Shown here piece after piece: positions 1 to 7,262 of a stretch of 8,415 nucleotides of DNA. The notes beneath the pieces were generated by a model that was not told the origin of the DNA, did no database searches, and saw only the letters and a list, made by a program, of their open reading frames with translations. A program made the translations under genes and the position numbers. The stretch lies in NCBI RefSeq assembly GCF_946479715.1, contig NZ_CAMLHF010000221.1, forward strand, positions 1 to 8,415. Direction: 5' to 3'. How positions within the stretch are numbered: position 1 is the stretch's first letter; every line of letters begins with the position of its first letter. The DNA is from an uncultured Pedobacter sp. Lineage in GTDB: Bacteria; Bacteroidota; Bacteroidia; Sphingobacteriales; Sphingobacteriaceae.

Positions 1-510
1 AGCAATTCCATTAAGATCTACATTTATACAAGGTTTGTTTTTTTTAAGAAAACTACCTTTTAAACTCAGGTTATTCATACCAACACACTTCAGTAATTCC
101 TTTACCTGAGCACTATCAGGGAATTTATCTATTGGTTTTGCGCCAAAGCCCCATGCCTGTACAAGAGGTTCAACAGTTACGTCAAATTTTCCTTTGGTAG
201 CTTTATAAACCTCAAAAGATTTTGCCATTACTTTAGCAAAATGTGGATCTAAAACAATCCCTTTCGAAGAAGCATTAAACTTATTAATCAAAGAATATGA
301 TTTATATAGCGACATAGATGAATCTATAACCATAAGAATGCTATCTACATTACCCTTAGTTACAATGCTATCCCGAGCAAAATACTTAATAGAATAATCA
401 GTTCCCTGAGCATAACCATGTATAGCATACTGTCGCAGATCTTCCTTCTTGAAAAGAAGAAAAATTTGCGACAGCAGCAATAAAATAAAAGCTTTATTTA
501 TAAAAAACAT
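1..510 (-). CDS. apbE: FAD:protein FMN transferase (ApbE family), 3' end cut by window edge
   Basis: Translating the minus strand from the ATG at 510 gives 170 codons open to the window edge, so the C-terminal half is missing. Residues about 3-20 form a hydrophobic N-terminal export or anchor segment without a clear lipobox Cys. ApbE hallmarks follow: GTDYSIKYF near 37-44, a helical stretch with DSSMSLY and INKFN near 63-79, then GKFDVTVEPLVQAWGFG near 107-123. The visible part ends in VDLNGIA, where the family normally continues into a KGYAVD-like segment. ApbE proteins move FMN from FAD onto a Thr of exported flavoproteins, using Mg2+. The metal-binding C-terminal residues lie outside the window, so activity cannot be judged. 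The gene starts 14 nt after the Gfo/Idh stop, so co-transcription is likely. No FMN-acceptor protein is visible in the window. Family assignment is firm; the partner is unknown. Confidence 0.88.
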   Translation of the reverse strand, partial: MFFINKAFILLLLSQIFLLFKKEDLRQYAIHGYAQGTDYSIKYFARDSIVTKGNVDSILMVIDSSMSLYKSYSLINKFNASSKGIVLDPHFAKVMAKSFEVYKATKGKFDVTVEPLVQAWGFGAKPIDKFPDSAQVKELLKCVGMNNLSLKGSFLKKNKPCINVDLNGIA

Positions 511-511
511 T

Positions 512-524
512 ACGTTAGTAACGT
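512..524. repeat. Perfect 13-bp palindrome filling the Gfo/Idh-apbE spacer
   Basis: ACGTTA-G-TAACGT has 6-bp arms around one central base. It occupies all but one base of the 14-nt gap between the Gfo/Idh stop codon (525-527) and the apbE start (508-510). It could be a protein-binding site or a weak RNA hairpin around the apbE start. With so short a loop the hairpin would have to open a pair or two. There is no T-tract, so it is not a terminator. A chance origin is possible. Confidence 0.4.
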
Positions 525-1850
525 TTATATCACCTTAGTTTGCCCTGGTGTAGGAATTGGATACAATCCATTGGCATCAGGTAATAACTTAGGTTTTGCA
601 GTCCAGCTCAACTCATCAGGGAATAAACTGTTCTCTGCTTTTAAGGCATCGTCCCATTTAATTGTTTTTCCAGAATAAGTTGCATAACGACCAATAATGG
701 CTGTCATACAGCTTTTTGCACCGCGTTCTGCATCCCAGAATTTATATTCGCCCTTAGCGATGGCAGCAAAAAGCTCGTCGTGCTCAGTTTGATAAGGATT
801 CGGGTTTACTTTTGAACTGTAGCTATAGATCAATTTATTTTTAGTATCATATAATCTTCCCTCGTTACCTGCAGATAAGAAAACACGGCCTTTAGTTCCA
901 TGGAAGCTTTCATCAACACGGTTATCAATACCTTCAAAGTGGCGGCACTGACTGTTAATTACAGAACCATCTGCATAAGTTAATTCTACAGAGTGGTTAT
1001 CATAGATCTCACCATAATCTTTTCCAGTTCTCCAGGCACGGCTGCCAGTACCCTGAACAGAAACCGGGTAAGCATTTTTAACCCAGTTCGCAATATCAAT
1101 ATTATGTACATGTTGCTCAACTATATGATCACCACATAACCAGTTAAAATAGTACCAGTTACGCATTTGATATTCCATTTCAGTTTGACTGGCTTCGCGT
1201 GGTTTCACCCAAACGCCACCACTGTTCCAATATACCTGACCACCGGTGATATCACCTATAGCTCCATCCTGAATGCGTTTAATAACATCTCTATAATTAT
1301 TTTGATATCTGCGCTGCAGACCAACAACAACATTTAATTTCTTAGTTTTTGCAATTTCGGCAGCTGCTAAAACTTTACGGATACCCGGCGAGTCAACAGC
1401 CACTGGTTTTTCCATAAATATGTGTTTGCTCTGGTTAACTGCCTCTTCAAAGTGACTAGGTCTGAACCCTGGAGGAGTTGCTAACAAAACAACATCAGCC
1501 AAGGCAATTGCTTTTTTATAAGCATCAAAGCCTACAAATCTACGTTCCTGAGGAACATCAACTTTGGCTCCAAATTTTTCAGAGATCTCTTTGTATGCAC
1601 TTTCTAATCTATCGCTAAAAGCATCAGCCATAGCCACCAACTTTAGGTTTTGCTTAGTACTTAATGCCTGAAAAGCGGCACCGGTACCACGACCGCCGCA
1701 ACCAATTAATGCAATTTTGATGGTGTCATCTACAGATGAGTGCGCTCCGCCGTTAGCAAAGGCAACTCCATTTAACATAACACCTCCGGCAACAAGAGCC
1801 GAAGTTTTTAAAAATTCGCGGCGTTTGTCGCGCAGTTCTTCATTGTTCAT
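525..1850 (-). CDS. Tat-exported Gfo/Idh/MocA family oxidoreductase
   Basis: This 441-residue protein is a predicted periplasmic NAD(P)-dependent sugar or polyol oxidoreductase; its substrate is unknown. The N-terminus has a Tat signal: KRREFLK at 9-15 with twin Arg10-Arg11, a hydrophobic stretch 17-30 and an AFA cleavage site at 30-32. The Rossmann domain follows, with IALIGCGGRG at 46-55 (GxGxxG at 50-55), ATPP near 124-127 and the family EKP motif at 147-149. The C-terminal alpha/beta domain carries DHIVEQHVHNID at 241-252; His249-x-x-Asp252 matches the HxxD pair that usually holds the catalytic His. Tat export fits a protein folded around its cofactor in the cytoplasm. It sits between the FGE-like gene (43 nt upstream) and apbE (14 nt downstream), the likely operon. 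Glycoside 3-oxidation or 3-keto-sugar chemistry is one possibility for such secreted members, but nothing here proves it. Confidence 0.9.
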   Translation of the reverse strand: MNNEELRDKRREFLKTSALVAGGVMLNGVAFANGGAHSSVDDTIKIALIGCGGRGTGAAFQALSTKQNLKLVAMADAFSDRLESAYKEISEKFGAKVDVPQERRFVGFDAYKKAIALADVVLLATPPGFRPSHFEEAVNQSKHIFMEKPVAVDSPGIRKVLAAAEIAKTKKLNVVVGLQRRYQNNYRDVIKRIQDGAIGDITGGQVYWNSGGVWVKPREASQTEMEYQMRNWYYFNWLCGDHIVEQHVHNIDIANWVKNAYPVSVQGTGSRAWRTGKDYGEIYDNHSVELTYADGSVINSQCRHFEGIDNRVDESFHGTKGRVFLSAGNEGRLYDTKNKLIYSYSSKVNPNPYQTEHDELFAAIAKGEYKFWDAERGAKSCMTAIIGRYATYSGKTIKWDDALKAENSLFPDELSWTAKPKLLPDANGLYPIPTPGQTKVI

Positions 1851-1893
1851 TGTAATTTAGGTTTATATATGGTTCTTAGTATGTTTGGTTCTA

Positions 1894-2862
1894 TTAGTAA
1901 TCTTTAATTGGTGCCTTGCTATAATAAGCATCTATCTCTTCTTTTGATGGAGGTGTTACAGGTCTAACTAACCTCATTCCAACAAAAGGAGCTTCAGGAA
2001 ACCACCAATTACTTTTTGGAATCTGAGGATCCAACTGTTTCCAGCTCGGATCTGATGCTAATCGGGATGCCGAACGAGCATCTTTCGGTTCATCATTATA
2101 TGCACCACCTCTTACCGCATTTGGATATAATTTTTCTGGAACAGCAACAGGATCATTTGCCTTATCACCTTTTACTGACGCATAAAAATCTGGCAGATAT
2201 TGATCATAAGTCCATTCTGCAACGTTTCCATACATATCGTATAATCCCCATGCGTTTGGTTTTTTCTGACCAACAACATGAGTTTTACCATCGCTATTTC
2301 CATTAAACCAGGCATAATCACCTAATTTTGAACCGTCGTTTCCAAAAGAATATTCAGTAACAGAACCTGCACGGCAAGCGTATTCCCACTCAGCCTCTGT
2401 AGGAAGTCTGTAAAAGACTCCTGTCCTGGCATAAAGCCATTTACAATACTGAATAGCATTATAATGAGTCATAGCAAGTGCGGGCTGCCCCTCTTTACCC
2501 ATTCCGAAAGTCATATCCAGATATGGTTTTGTAGGTCTTGTTATTGCATCAACATTTTTTGGAATTGGTGCAGTACTATGTGCTGCTTCGTAATCCTTAT
2601 ATAAAAATGGCTCGTAATTATCCCAGATCACTTCGTAGGTACTCATCCAAAATGGGGCAACTTTCACTTTGTGAACCGGCTGTTCATCAGCATTTCCTTT
2701 TTTACTTCCCATCATAAATTCACCACCGGGAATAGCAACCATATCGAACGACAACTTTGTGCCTTCCAATTGTTGTTTATAAGATTCGGGTTTCTCCTGT
2801 GCCAGAGTAGTTTGGACAGCAAGAAATGCTAAGGGCACTAACAATGATAATTTCACTTTCAT
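1894..2862 (-). CDS. Secreted FGE/SUMF1-fold protein lacking the catalytic cysteine pair
   Basis: The protein has 322 residues, with a Sec signal peptide at about 1-21 (hydrophobic 5-19, cleavage near LAQ at 20-22). The formylglycine-generating-enzyme-like domain fills the rest. Seen are VAIPGGEFMMGS at 42-53, DEQPVHKV at 59-66, a YCKWL helix at 139-143, YRLPTEAEWEYACRAG at 151-166, GLYDMYGNVAEW at 206-217, RGGAYND at 251-257 and FVGMRLVR at 293-300. True FGEs carry two Cys after the RGG motif that bind copper and oxidise sulfatase Cys. This protein's only cysteines are Cys140 and Cys163, so sulfatase maturation is unlikely. It may be a binding or structural member like other FGE-fold envelope proteins. 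It lacks a lipobox, so it does not look like GldJ or GldK. It is the first gene of the probable operon with the oxidoreductase and apbE. Fold call is strong; function is open. Confidence 0.88.
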   Translation of the reverse strand: MKVKLSLLVPLAFLAVQTTLAQEKPESYKQQLEGTKLSFDMVAIPGGEFMMGSKKGNADEQPVHKVKVAPFWMSTYEVIWDNYEPFLYKDYEAAHSTAPIPKNVDAITRPTKPYLDMTFGMGKEGQPALAMTHYNAIQYCKWLYARTGVFYRLPTEAEWEYACRAGSVTEYSFGNDGSKLGDYAWFNGNSDGKTHVVGQKKPNAWGLYDMYGNVAEWTYDQYLPDFYASVKGDKANDPVAVPEKLYPNAVRGGAYNDEPKDARSASRLASDPSWKQLDPQIPKSNWWFPEAPFVGMRLVRPVTPPSKEEIDAYYSKAPIKDY

Positions 2863-2910
2863 TTATAAAATTTTGATACAACAAATATTTTAACCTAACC
2901 TATTTCTTCT

Positions 2911-2941
2911 CTAAAATAGAGGCAATAATTGATAAACCAAA
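2911..2941 (-). promoter_or_regulatory. Candidate Bacteroidota-type promoter for the FGE-like/Gfo-Idh/apbE operon
   Basis: On the minus strand a TTTG (plus coordinates 2938-2941) is followed after 19 nt by TATTTTAG (2911-2918). The latter matches the Bacteroidota -7 consensus TAnnTTTG at all fixed positions but one. Transcription would start near 2905, giving a leader of about 43 nt before the ATG at 2862. The leader is AT-rich with no Shine-Dalgarno site, as is common in this phylum. This is a motif match only. Confidence 0.42.
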
Positions 2942-3009
2942 ATCTGCACCCATATAATTTCATAAAATGTGTAATCTAAACACTAAGCTAACCTCATAAA
3001 ATGAAAATT

Positions 3010-3054
3010 AGCACAAAAGAAAACGCCTGTCAGAAGTTCATCTAACAGGCGTTT
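3010..3054 (-). terminator. Rho-independent terminator of clpC
   Basis: A perfect 10-bp inverted repeat, AAACGCCTGT at 3021-3030 and ACAGGCGTTT at 3045-3054, encloses a 14-nt loop. Read on the minus strand, the stem starts 19 nt after the clpC stop codon and runs into TCTTTTGTGC, giving a T-rich tail. The plus-strand side has no T-run after the stem, so it works in the clpC direction only. It insulates clpC from the FGE-like operon downstream on the same strand. Confidence 0.88.
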
Positions 3055-3073
3055 CCTAGTCACAGGTGGTAGT

Positions 3074-5614
3074 TTATTCTACACTTCCCTCTTCCTTTTT
3101 CTTTTTCTTACCCGGACTTTTATTTTCTACAACAATAACATCTCCTTCTTTATCATAATCGATTTCCAAAGTGTCTCCATCATGAATATCTCCTTTAAGG
3201 ATTTCTTCAGCGATTGGATCTTCAAGATATTTTTGTATTGCACGTTTAAGAGGTCTGGCTCCAAAGGCAGAATCAAAACCTTTATCAGCAATAAACTCTT
3301 TCGCTTTCTCTGTTAATTTAACTTCGTAACCTAAATTATGTACGCGGCCAAATAACGATTTCAATTCTATATCAATGATTTTGAATATTTCTTCTTTTCC
3401 TAAAGAATTGAAAACAACCACATCATCAACACGGTTAAGAAACTCAGGAGCAAAAGCACGTTTCAAAGCAGTTTCAATAACGCCTCTTGAGTGCGCATCA
3501 ACCTGGTTAACTTTAGCTGAAGTAGAAAAACCTACACCTTGTCCGAAATCTTTTAGCTGACGGGCACCGATGTTAGAGGTCATAATGATAATGGTATTTC
3601 TAAAATCCACTTTACGGCCTAAACTATCTGTAAGTTGTCCTTCATCAAGCACCTGCAATAAGATGTTGAATACATCAGGGTGAGCTTTTTCAATCTCATC
3701 CAAAAGAATTACTGCATAAGGTTTGCGTCTAACTTTTTCAGTTAACTGACCACCTTCTTCATAACCCACATATCCCGGAGGCGCTCCCACTAAACGTGAC
3801 ACCGCAAATTTCTCCATGTACTCACTCATATCAATTTGAATTAGTGAATCATCACTATCAAACATAAAACGAGCAAGTTCCTTAGCTAATTCAGTTTTAC
3901 CAACACCTGTTGGGCCTAAGAAAATAAATGAACCAATTGGTTTTTTAGGATCTTTTAATCCGGCTCTGGTACGTTGAATTGCTTTAGTCAGTTTTTTAAT
4001 GGCATCATCCTGACCGATAATTTTCTGTCCAACAGTCTCGTACATATTCAATAGCTTAACGCTATCAGTTTGTCCAACACGTTGTAACGGAATACCGGTC
4101 ATCATAGAAACAACCTCAGCAACGTTATCTTCAGTAACGGTATAGCGTTTAGTTTTTGTTTCATTCTCCCATTCAGCCTTAGCACGATCCAACTCCTCTA
4201 AAAGATTTTTTTCAGTATCTCTTAATTTAGCTGCTTCTTCGTATTTCTGACTTTTTACAACTTTATTTTTTTCAAGTTTGATCTCTTCAATCTTGTTTTC
4301 AATTTCGATGATGTTTTCCGGAACATGAATGTTCGTTAAGTGAACTCTTGAACCGGCCTCGTCTAAAGCATCAATAGCTTTATCCGGTAAAAACCTATCA
4401 GTAATGTATCTTGATGTTAAGGCCACACAAGCATTAATTGCTTCATCTGTATAAGTTACACCGTGGTGATCTTCGTATTTTTCTTTAATACGGTTTAATA
4501 TCTCGATAGTTTCATCTGGTGTAGCAGGCTCAATCATTACCTTTTGGAAACGACGATCCAATGCACCATCTTTCTCTATATACTGACGGTATTCGTCAAG
4601 CGTTGTAGCACCAATACATTGTATTTCGCCCCTGGCCAATGCAGGTTTAAACATGTTCGATGCATCTAGTGATCCAGAAGCACCACCTGCGCCTACAATT
4701 GTATGAATCTCATCAATAAACAAAATTACATCTGTAGATTTTTCAAGCTCGTTCATCACGGCTTTCATACGTTCTTCAAACTGCCCACGGTATTTAGTAC
4801 CTGCAACCAAAGAAGCAAGGTCTAAAGTAACTACGCGTTTGTTAAAAAGAACCCTTGATACCTTGCGTTGAACAATTCTCAGGGCCAATCCTTCAGCGAT
4901 AGCTGATTTACCAACACCCGGCTCACCGATTAAAATTGGATTGTTTTTTTTACGACGAGATAAGATCTGAGATACACGCTCAATTTCTTTTTCACGACCA
5001 ACAATCGGGTCTAGTCTTCCTTCCTCAGCAGCTTTTGTTAAATCTCTTCCAAAATTATCCAAAACCGGAGTTTTAGATTTTATGTCAGAAACTTTTTTAG
5101 GGCTACTAAAGCTCTCTTCCTCGCGGTAATCTTCATCACCGCCTGTTGATGCACTATTTTGAGTTTCGTCTTTGAATCCGTTTTTATTCACTTCAACCTC
5201 CTGCTTAAAGATTTCGTAATTAACGTTGTATTGTAATAAAATCTGTGATGCAATATTGTCATCATCACGAAGGATGGACAACAATAAATGCTCAGTTCCT
5301 ATCAAATCGCTTTTAAAGATTTTTGCCTCCAGATATGTTATCTTAAGAACCTTTTCAGCTTGTTTGGTTAAAGGAATGTTGCCCAGATTTACTGTTACAC
5401 TTGAGGTACCTCTTACGGAATCCTCAATTGAGCGGCGAAGTTTTGAAGTATCAACTCCTAATGATTTCAATATCTTAATAGCCATACCATCGCCTTCGCG
5501 AATAAGGCCTAACAAAAGATGTTCTGCGCCTATGTAATCGTGACCTAATCTCAGGGCTTCTTCCCTGCTAAAAGAAATCACGTCTTTTACTTGTGGAGAA
5601 AATTTAGCTTCCAT
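3074..5614 (-). CDS. clpC: ATP-dependent Clp protease ATP-binding subunit ClpC
   Basis: This 846-residue AAA+ unfoldase matches full-length ClpC. It unfolds proteins and feeds them to the ClpP peptidase in the cytoplasm. Two Clp_N repeats cover about 1-140, followed by a polar, acidic Ser-rich linker (about 142-182). AAA domain D1 has Walker A GEPGVGKS at 230-237, Walker B VILFIDE at 296-302 and an Arg pair at 354-355. A coiled UVR-type middle region around 434-480 ([10 protein letters not shown] at 457-466) separates ClpC from ClpA and ClpB. D2 has Walker A GPTGVGKT at 567-574, Walker B VILLDE at 635-640, the ClpP-docking tripeptide VGF at 694-696 and sensor-2 GARPLK at 785-790. The tail is a Lys-rich then acidic run (835-846). 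The ATG at 5614 is preceded by AGAAAGG. The gene appears monocistronic: terminator after it, 366 bp of non-coding DNA before it. No mcsB or ctsR partner is seen. Confidence 0.98.
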   Translation of the reverse strand: MEAKFSPQVKDVISFSREEALRLGHDYIGAEHLLLGLIREGDGMAIKILKSLGVDTSKLRRSIEDSVRGTSSVTVNLGNIPLTKQAEKVLKITYLEAKIFKSDLIGTEHLLLSILRDDDNIASQILLQYNVNYEIFKQEVEVNKNGFKDETQNSASTGGDEDYREEESFSSPKKVSDIKSKTPVLDNFGRDLTKAAEEGRLDPIVGREKEIERVSQILSRRKKNNPILIGEPGVGKSAIAEGLALRIVQRKVSRVLFNKRVVTLDLASLVAGTKYRGQFEERMKAVMNELEKSTDVILFIDEIHTIVGAGGASGSLDASNMFKPALARGEIQCIGATTLDEYRQYIEKDGALDRRFQKVMIEPATPDETIEILNRIKEKYEDHHGVTYTDEAINACVALTSRYITDRFLPDKAIDALDEAGSRVHLTNIHVPENIIEIENKIEEIKLEKNKVVKSQKYEEAAKLRDTEKNLLEELDRAKAEWENETKTKRYTVTEDNVAEVVSMMTGIPLQRVGQTDSVKLLNMYETVGQKIIGQDDAIKKLTKAIQRTRAGLKDPKKPIGSFIFLGPTGVGKTELAKELARFMFDSDDSLIQIDMSEYMEKFAVSRLVGAPPGYVGYEEGGQLTEKVRRKPYAVILLDEIEKAHPDVFNILLQVLDEGQLTDSLGRKVDFRNTIIIMTSNIGARQLKDFGQGVGFSTSAKVNQVDAHSRGVIETALKRAFAPEFLNRVDDVVVFNSLGKEEIFKIIDIELKSLFGRVHNLGYEVKLTEKAKEFIADKGFDSAFGARPLKRAIQKYLEDPIAEEILKGDIHDGDTLEIDYDKEGDVIVVENKSPGKKKKKEEGSVE

Positions 5615-5626
5615 ATATACCTTTCT
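5615..5626 (-). promoter_or_regulatory. Shine-Dalgarno-like site of clpC
   Basis: AGAAAGG (5620-5626 read on the minus strand) lies 5 nt before the clpC ATG. It resembles the anti-16S complement, which is unusual beside the other genes here, whose leaders are AT-rich without purine blocks. It supports the start at 5614. Confidence 0.45.
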
Positions 5627-5776
5627 AAAATCCGGAATGCTCTAAACTATAAAAATTGTTTAATAAAAAGCACCCCTGATTTTTTTATTTTATCAACAAT
5701 TACGCCATTGACTATTAATTAGATGTTGGAACTGCCGTAATTTCATAAATGTTACCAATCTTTGACTAATTCATTT

Positions 5777-5829
5777 ACGCTTAATTTTCAATACTTCCAC
5801 ATATATCTATAGGCCAGAAACGCTTAATT
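5777..5829. repeat. 10-bp direct repeat upstream of clpC
   Basis: ACGCTTAATT occurs at 5777-5786 and again at 5820-5829, 43 bp apart (about four helical turns); on the coding strand of clpC it reads AATTAAGCGT. The second copy runs into the palindrome TTAATTAA. It lies 160-215 bp before the clpC start and could be a regulator site. In AT-rich DNA a chance pair is not excluded. Confidence 0.35.
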
Positions 5830-5921
5830 AACTGTTTTAAACATATTCAGATCACTTTGTCGTATAAATGTAATGATTTTTATGGAATAATATCACCTGT
5901 CAAAACTGGATATTACCAATA

Positions 5922-5952
5922 AAAAAACTACCAAAATGGCAGACTTTTGCCA
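5922..5952 (-). terminator. Weak candidate terminator of the lactonase gene
   Basis: On the minus strand TGGCA and TGCCA (5948-5952 and 5937-5941) form a 5-bp stem with a 6-nt loop. TTTT follows directly, and a run of seven T comes a few bases later. It lies about 30 nt after the stop codon at 5981. The stem is short and the T-tract interrupted, so this is only the best candidate in the region. Confidence 0.35.
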
Positions 5953-5980
5953 GATCAAATAAAATGCCCCCCTAACCCTA

Positions 5981-7135
5981 TTATTCAACGGGAACCAACT
6001 TTAAACACACAGGCTGTCCTACTTCTATTTTATTGGACGTTAGTGTCAATTTTCCAGTTGCCTTGTTTATTTTATAAGCTGTAACACTATTAGCATCTTG
6101 AGCTGCAACCAGCATGAAATTTCCAGATGGTGTTATCAAAAAATTTCTTGGCGTCTTGTCAACATCATATCGTTCCACAAAGGTTAAACGACCATTCTTT
6201 TTGTTGATAGCGTAAGCCACTATATTGTTAGCATTCCCCCTATTTGACGCATACAAAAACAAGCCATCAGGCGACACATGTATATCTGCAGCACTATTTT
6301 CAGTAAACGATTCTGGCATCATACGAACACTTTGTAAAAAGGTTAATTTCCCGTTATTATAACTGTATACATTAACAACCGCCATCATTTCCTGCACAAG
6401 GTATAGGTATTTTTGATCAGGAGAGAAATCCATATGACGAGGACCATTCCCTGCCTGCACACTTTCAAAAGCAGGGTTGGCGGGCGTTAAGGGAGTTTTT
6501 TTACTGCTATCGTAATTATAAATGTTTATTTTATCTGTTCCAAGATCTGCATAGAACAGAATTTTCTCGTTCTTTGATAGTAAAGCCGAATGCACATGCG
6601 GGCCCTCCTGCCTTAATTTATTAGCACTCCCTCCTTCATCCTGTATATTTTGCACTGCCTGCGCTAACGAGCCATCACCCTTTACGGGCAAAACGGTTAA
6701 ACTACCACTCCCATAATTAGACACAAAAACATTTTTACTGTCCCTATCTATAGTAATATGGGCTGGCCCCACTCCTGAAGACGATTGTTTATTGATAAAT
6801 TCCAGTTTACCCGTTGAAAGATCAAATTTAAATGAACTTACCTCTCCTACTTTGTTCGAATTAATCGCATAAACAAACTTAAGATCACTGCTTACTGTTA
6901 AAAAAGCAGGATTTTCTACACCGTCGATCTGGTTTAAATAAGTCATTTTACCACTTTCGTCATCAAATCGATAAACCATTATCCCCTTACTTTCGTTGGT
7001 ACGGGTGTAGGTACCAATCAACAGATCAAACGTTTTAAGGGCAGTATCTTTTTTCTGAGAAAAGCCAATCAGAGGTAACAATAACATTGTCACCCAAGGC
7101 CCAATCTGTTTCTTGTATTTTTTTAAACAATTCAT
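5981..7135 (-). CDS. Secreted beta-propeller lactonase, 6-phosphogluconolactonase (YbhE/Pgl-type) family
   Basis: The protein has 384 residues, with an N-terminal signal: Lys-rich start 5-9, hydrophobic 12-25, likely cleavage near GFSQ at 24-27. The rest is a seven-bladed propeller of the lactonase family (PF10282-like). Typical blade motifs are DLLIGTYT at 37-44, NPAFLTVS near 75-82, GPAHITID at 123-130, VFVSNYGSGSL at 136-146, EGPHVHSA at 177-184, GNGPRHMDFSPD at 229-240, ADIHVSPDGLFLYASNRG at 283-300 and TPRNFLITPSGNFMLVA at 328-344. Cytoplasmic members hydrolyse 6-phosphogluconolactone. A secreted copy cannot easily meet phosphorylated sugars, so an unphosphorylated sugar lactone is a likelier substrate (inference). 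The family is broad, so the exact reaction is unknown. It appears monocistronic, transcribed away from the divergent kinase gene, with an AT-rich leader and no Shine-Dalgarno site. It is not adjacent to the Gfo/Idh gene, although the two activities could serve one pathway. Confidence 0.87.
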   Translation of the reverse strand: MNCLKKYKKQIGPWVTMLLLPLIGFSQKKDTALKTFDLLIGTYTRTNESKGIMVYRFDDESGKMTYLNQIDGVENPAFLTVSSDLKFVYAINSNKVGEVSSFKFDLSTGKLEFINKQSSSGVGPAHITIDRDSKNVFVSNYGSGSLTVLPVKGDGSLAQAVQNIQDEGGSANKLRQEGPHVHSALLSKNEKILFYADLGTDKINIYNYDSSKKTPLTPANPAFESVQAGNGPRHMDFSPDQKYLYLVQEMMAVVNVYSYNNGKLTFLQSVRMMPESFTENSAADIHVSPDGLFLYASNRGNANNIVAYAINKKNGRLTFVERYDVDKTPRNFLITPSGNFMLVAAQDANSVTAYKINKATGKLTLTSNKIEVGQPVCLKLVPVE

Positions 7136-7188
7136 TTACTTATTCTACTAGTGTAAGTTAATTTGGCATTCTATAAAACGGGTTAATG

Positions 7189-7196
7189 TAAACATA
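7189..7196 (-). promoter_or_regulatory. Possible -7 box of the lactonase gene
   Basis: TATGTTTA on the minus strand differs from TAnnTTTG only at the last base. It would place the start of transcription about 50 nt before the ATG at 7135. No TTTG is found at the expected upstream distance, so confidence is low. Confidence 0.25.
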
Positions 7197-7202
7197 GAAA
7201 AA

Positions 7203-7230
7203 ATCTTTGACTGGCGTTTTCTTATCTTTG
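7203..7230 (+). promoter_or_regulatory. Promoter candidate and ATCTTTG direct repeat before the histidine kinase
   Basis: TATCTTTG at 7223-7230 is an exact match to the Bacteroidota -7 consensus TAnnTTTG, predicting a start near 7236. A TTTG at 7206-7209 precedes it, but the gap of 13 nt is shorter than the usual 17-23 nt for a -33 element. ATCTTTG itself occurs twice, at 7203-7209 and 7224-7230, exactly 21 bp apart (two helical turns), so the left copy may be an operator half-site instead. Confidence 0.5.
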
Positions 7231-7238
7231 CTCTAAAT

Positions 7239-7262
7239 AGGGGTCAAATGTGTCCCCTTTTT
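7239..7262 (+). promoter_or_regulatory. Hairpin with T-tract at the predicted 5' end of the kinase mRNA
   Basis: AGGGG (7239-7243) pairs with CCCCT (7254-7258). After a T-T mismatch, CA pairs with TG (7245-7246 with 7251-7252), leaving the loop AATG (7247-7250). TTTTT (7258-7262) follows at once, as in an intrinsic terminator or attenuator. Because it begins only a few bases after the predicted start of transcription, it may instead be a 5' stability or translation-control hairpin. Confidence 0.45.

Larger units (their letters stand above)
5615..5980. other. 366-bp non-coding region between the lactonase gene and clpC
   Basis: No open frame longer than a few codons was found on either strand. 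The left end should hold the clpC promoter. The best -7 candidate is TAGTTTAG on the minus strand (5642-5649), one mismatch from TAnnTTTG, but no TTTG lies at the right distance, so this is weak. A 10-bp direct repeat lies at 5777-5786 and 5820-5829. A 7-bp inverted repeat, AATTACG / CGTAATT, lies at 5698-5704 and 5736-5742. The right end holds a weak terminator candidate for the lactonase gene. No known riboswitch or small RNA was recognised. Confidence 0.6.

Noticed and set aside
525..1850. GH109 alpha-N-acetylgalactosaminidase as the identity of the Gfo/Idh protein
   Set aside because: Tat-signal Gfo/Idh proteins include GH109, but the C-terminal DHIVEQHVHNID motif looks like a general secreted oxidoreductase, so the specific glycosidase call is not supported.
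2016..2306. 96-codon open frame on the plus strand, His- and Leu-rich
   Set aside because: It lies wholly antisense to the well-supported FGE-like gene, resembles no known family and has no leader signals, so it is a shadow frame.
1894..2862. GldJ/GldK gliding-motility lipoprotein
   Set aside because: The signal peptide has no lipobox Cys, and the neighbours are an oxidoreductase and apbE, not gld genes.
3375..3560. 61-codon open frame on the plus strand
   Set aside because: It is antisense inside the clpC D2 region, with low-quality composition and no family resemblance.
5226..5537. 103-codon open frame on the plus strand
   Set aside because: It is antisense to the clpC Clp_N repeats, whose protein motifs are clear; the frame is a by-product of that coding sequence.
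5698..5768. TTGACTA repeats (5708-5714 and 5762-5768), reading as GTCAA blocks on the minus strand, as a possible CtsR operator for clpC
   Set aside because: Spacing (54 bp) and sequence do not fit the tandem GGTCAAA heptads of CtsR, and CtsR is not expected in Bacteroidota.
5757..7212. Shared 11-mer AATCTTTGACT at 5757-5767 and 7202-7212 as a common regulatory site
   Set aside because: In an 8.4-kb AT-rich window several 11-mer matches are expected by chance, and the two contexts are otherwise unlike.
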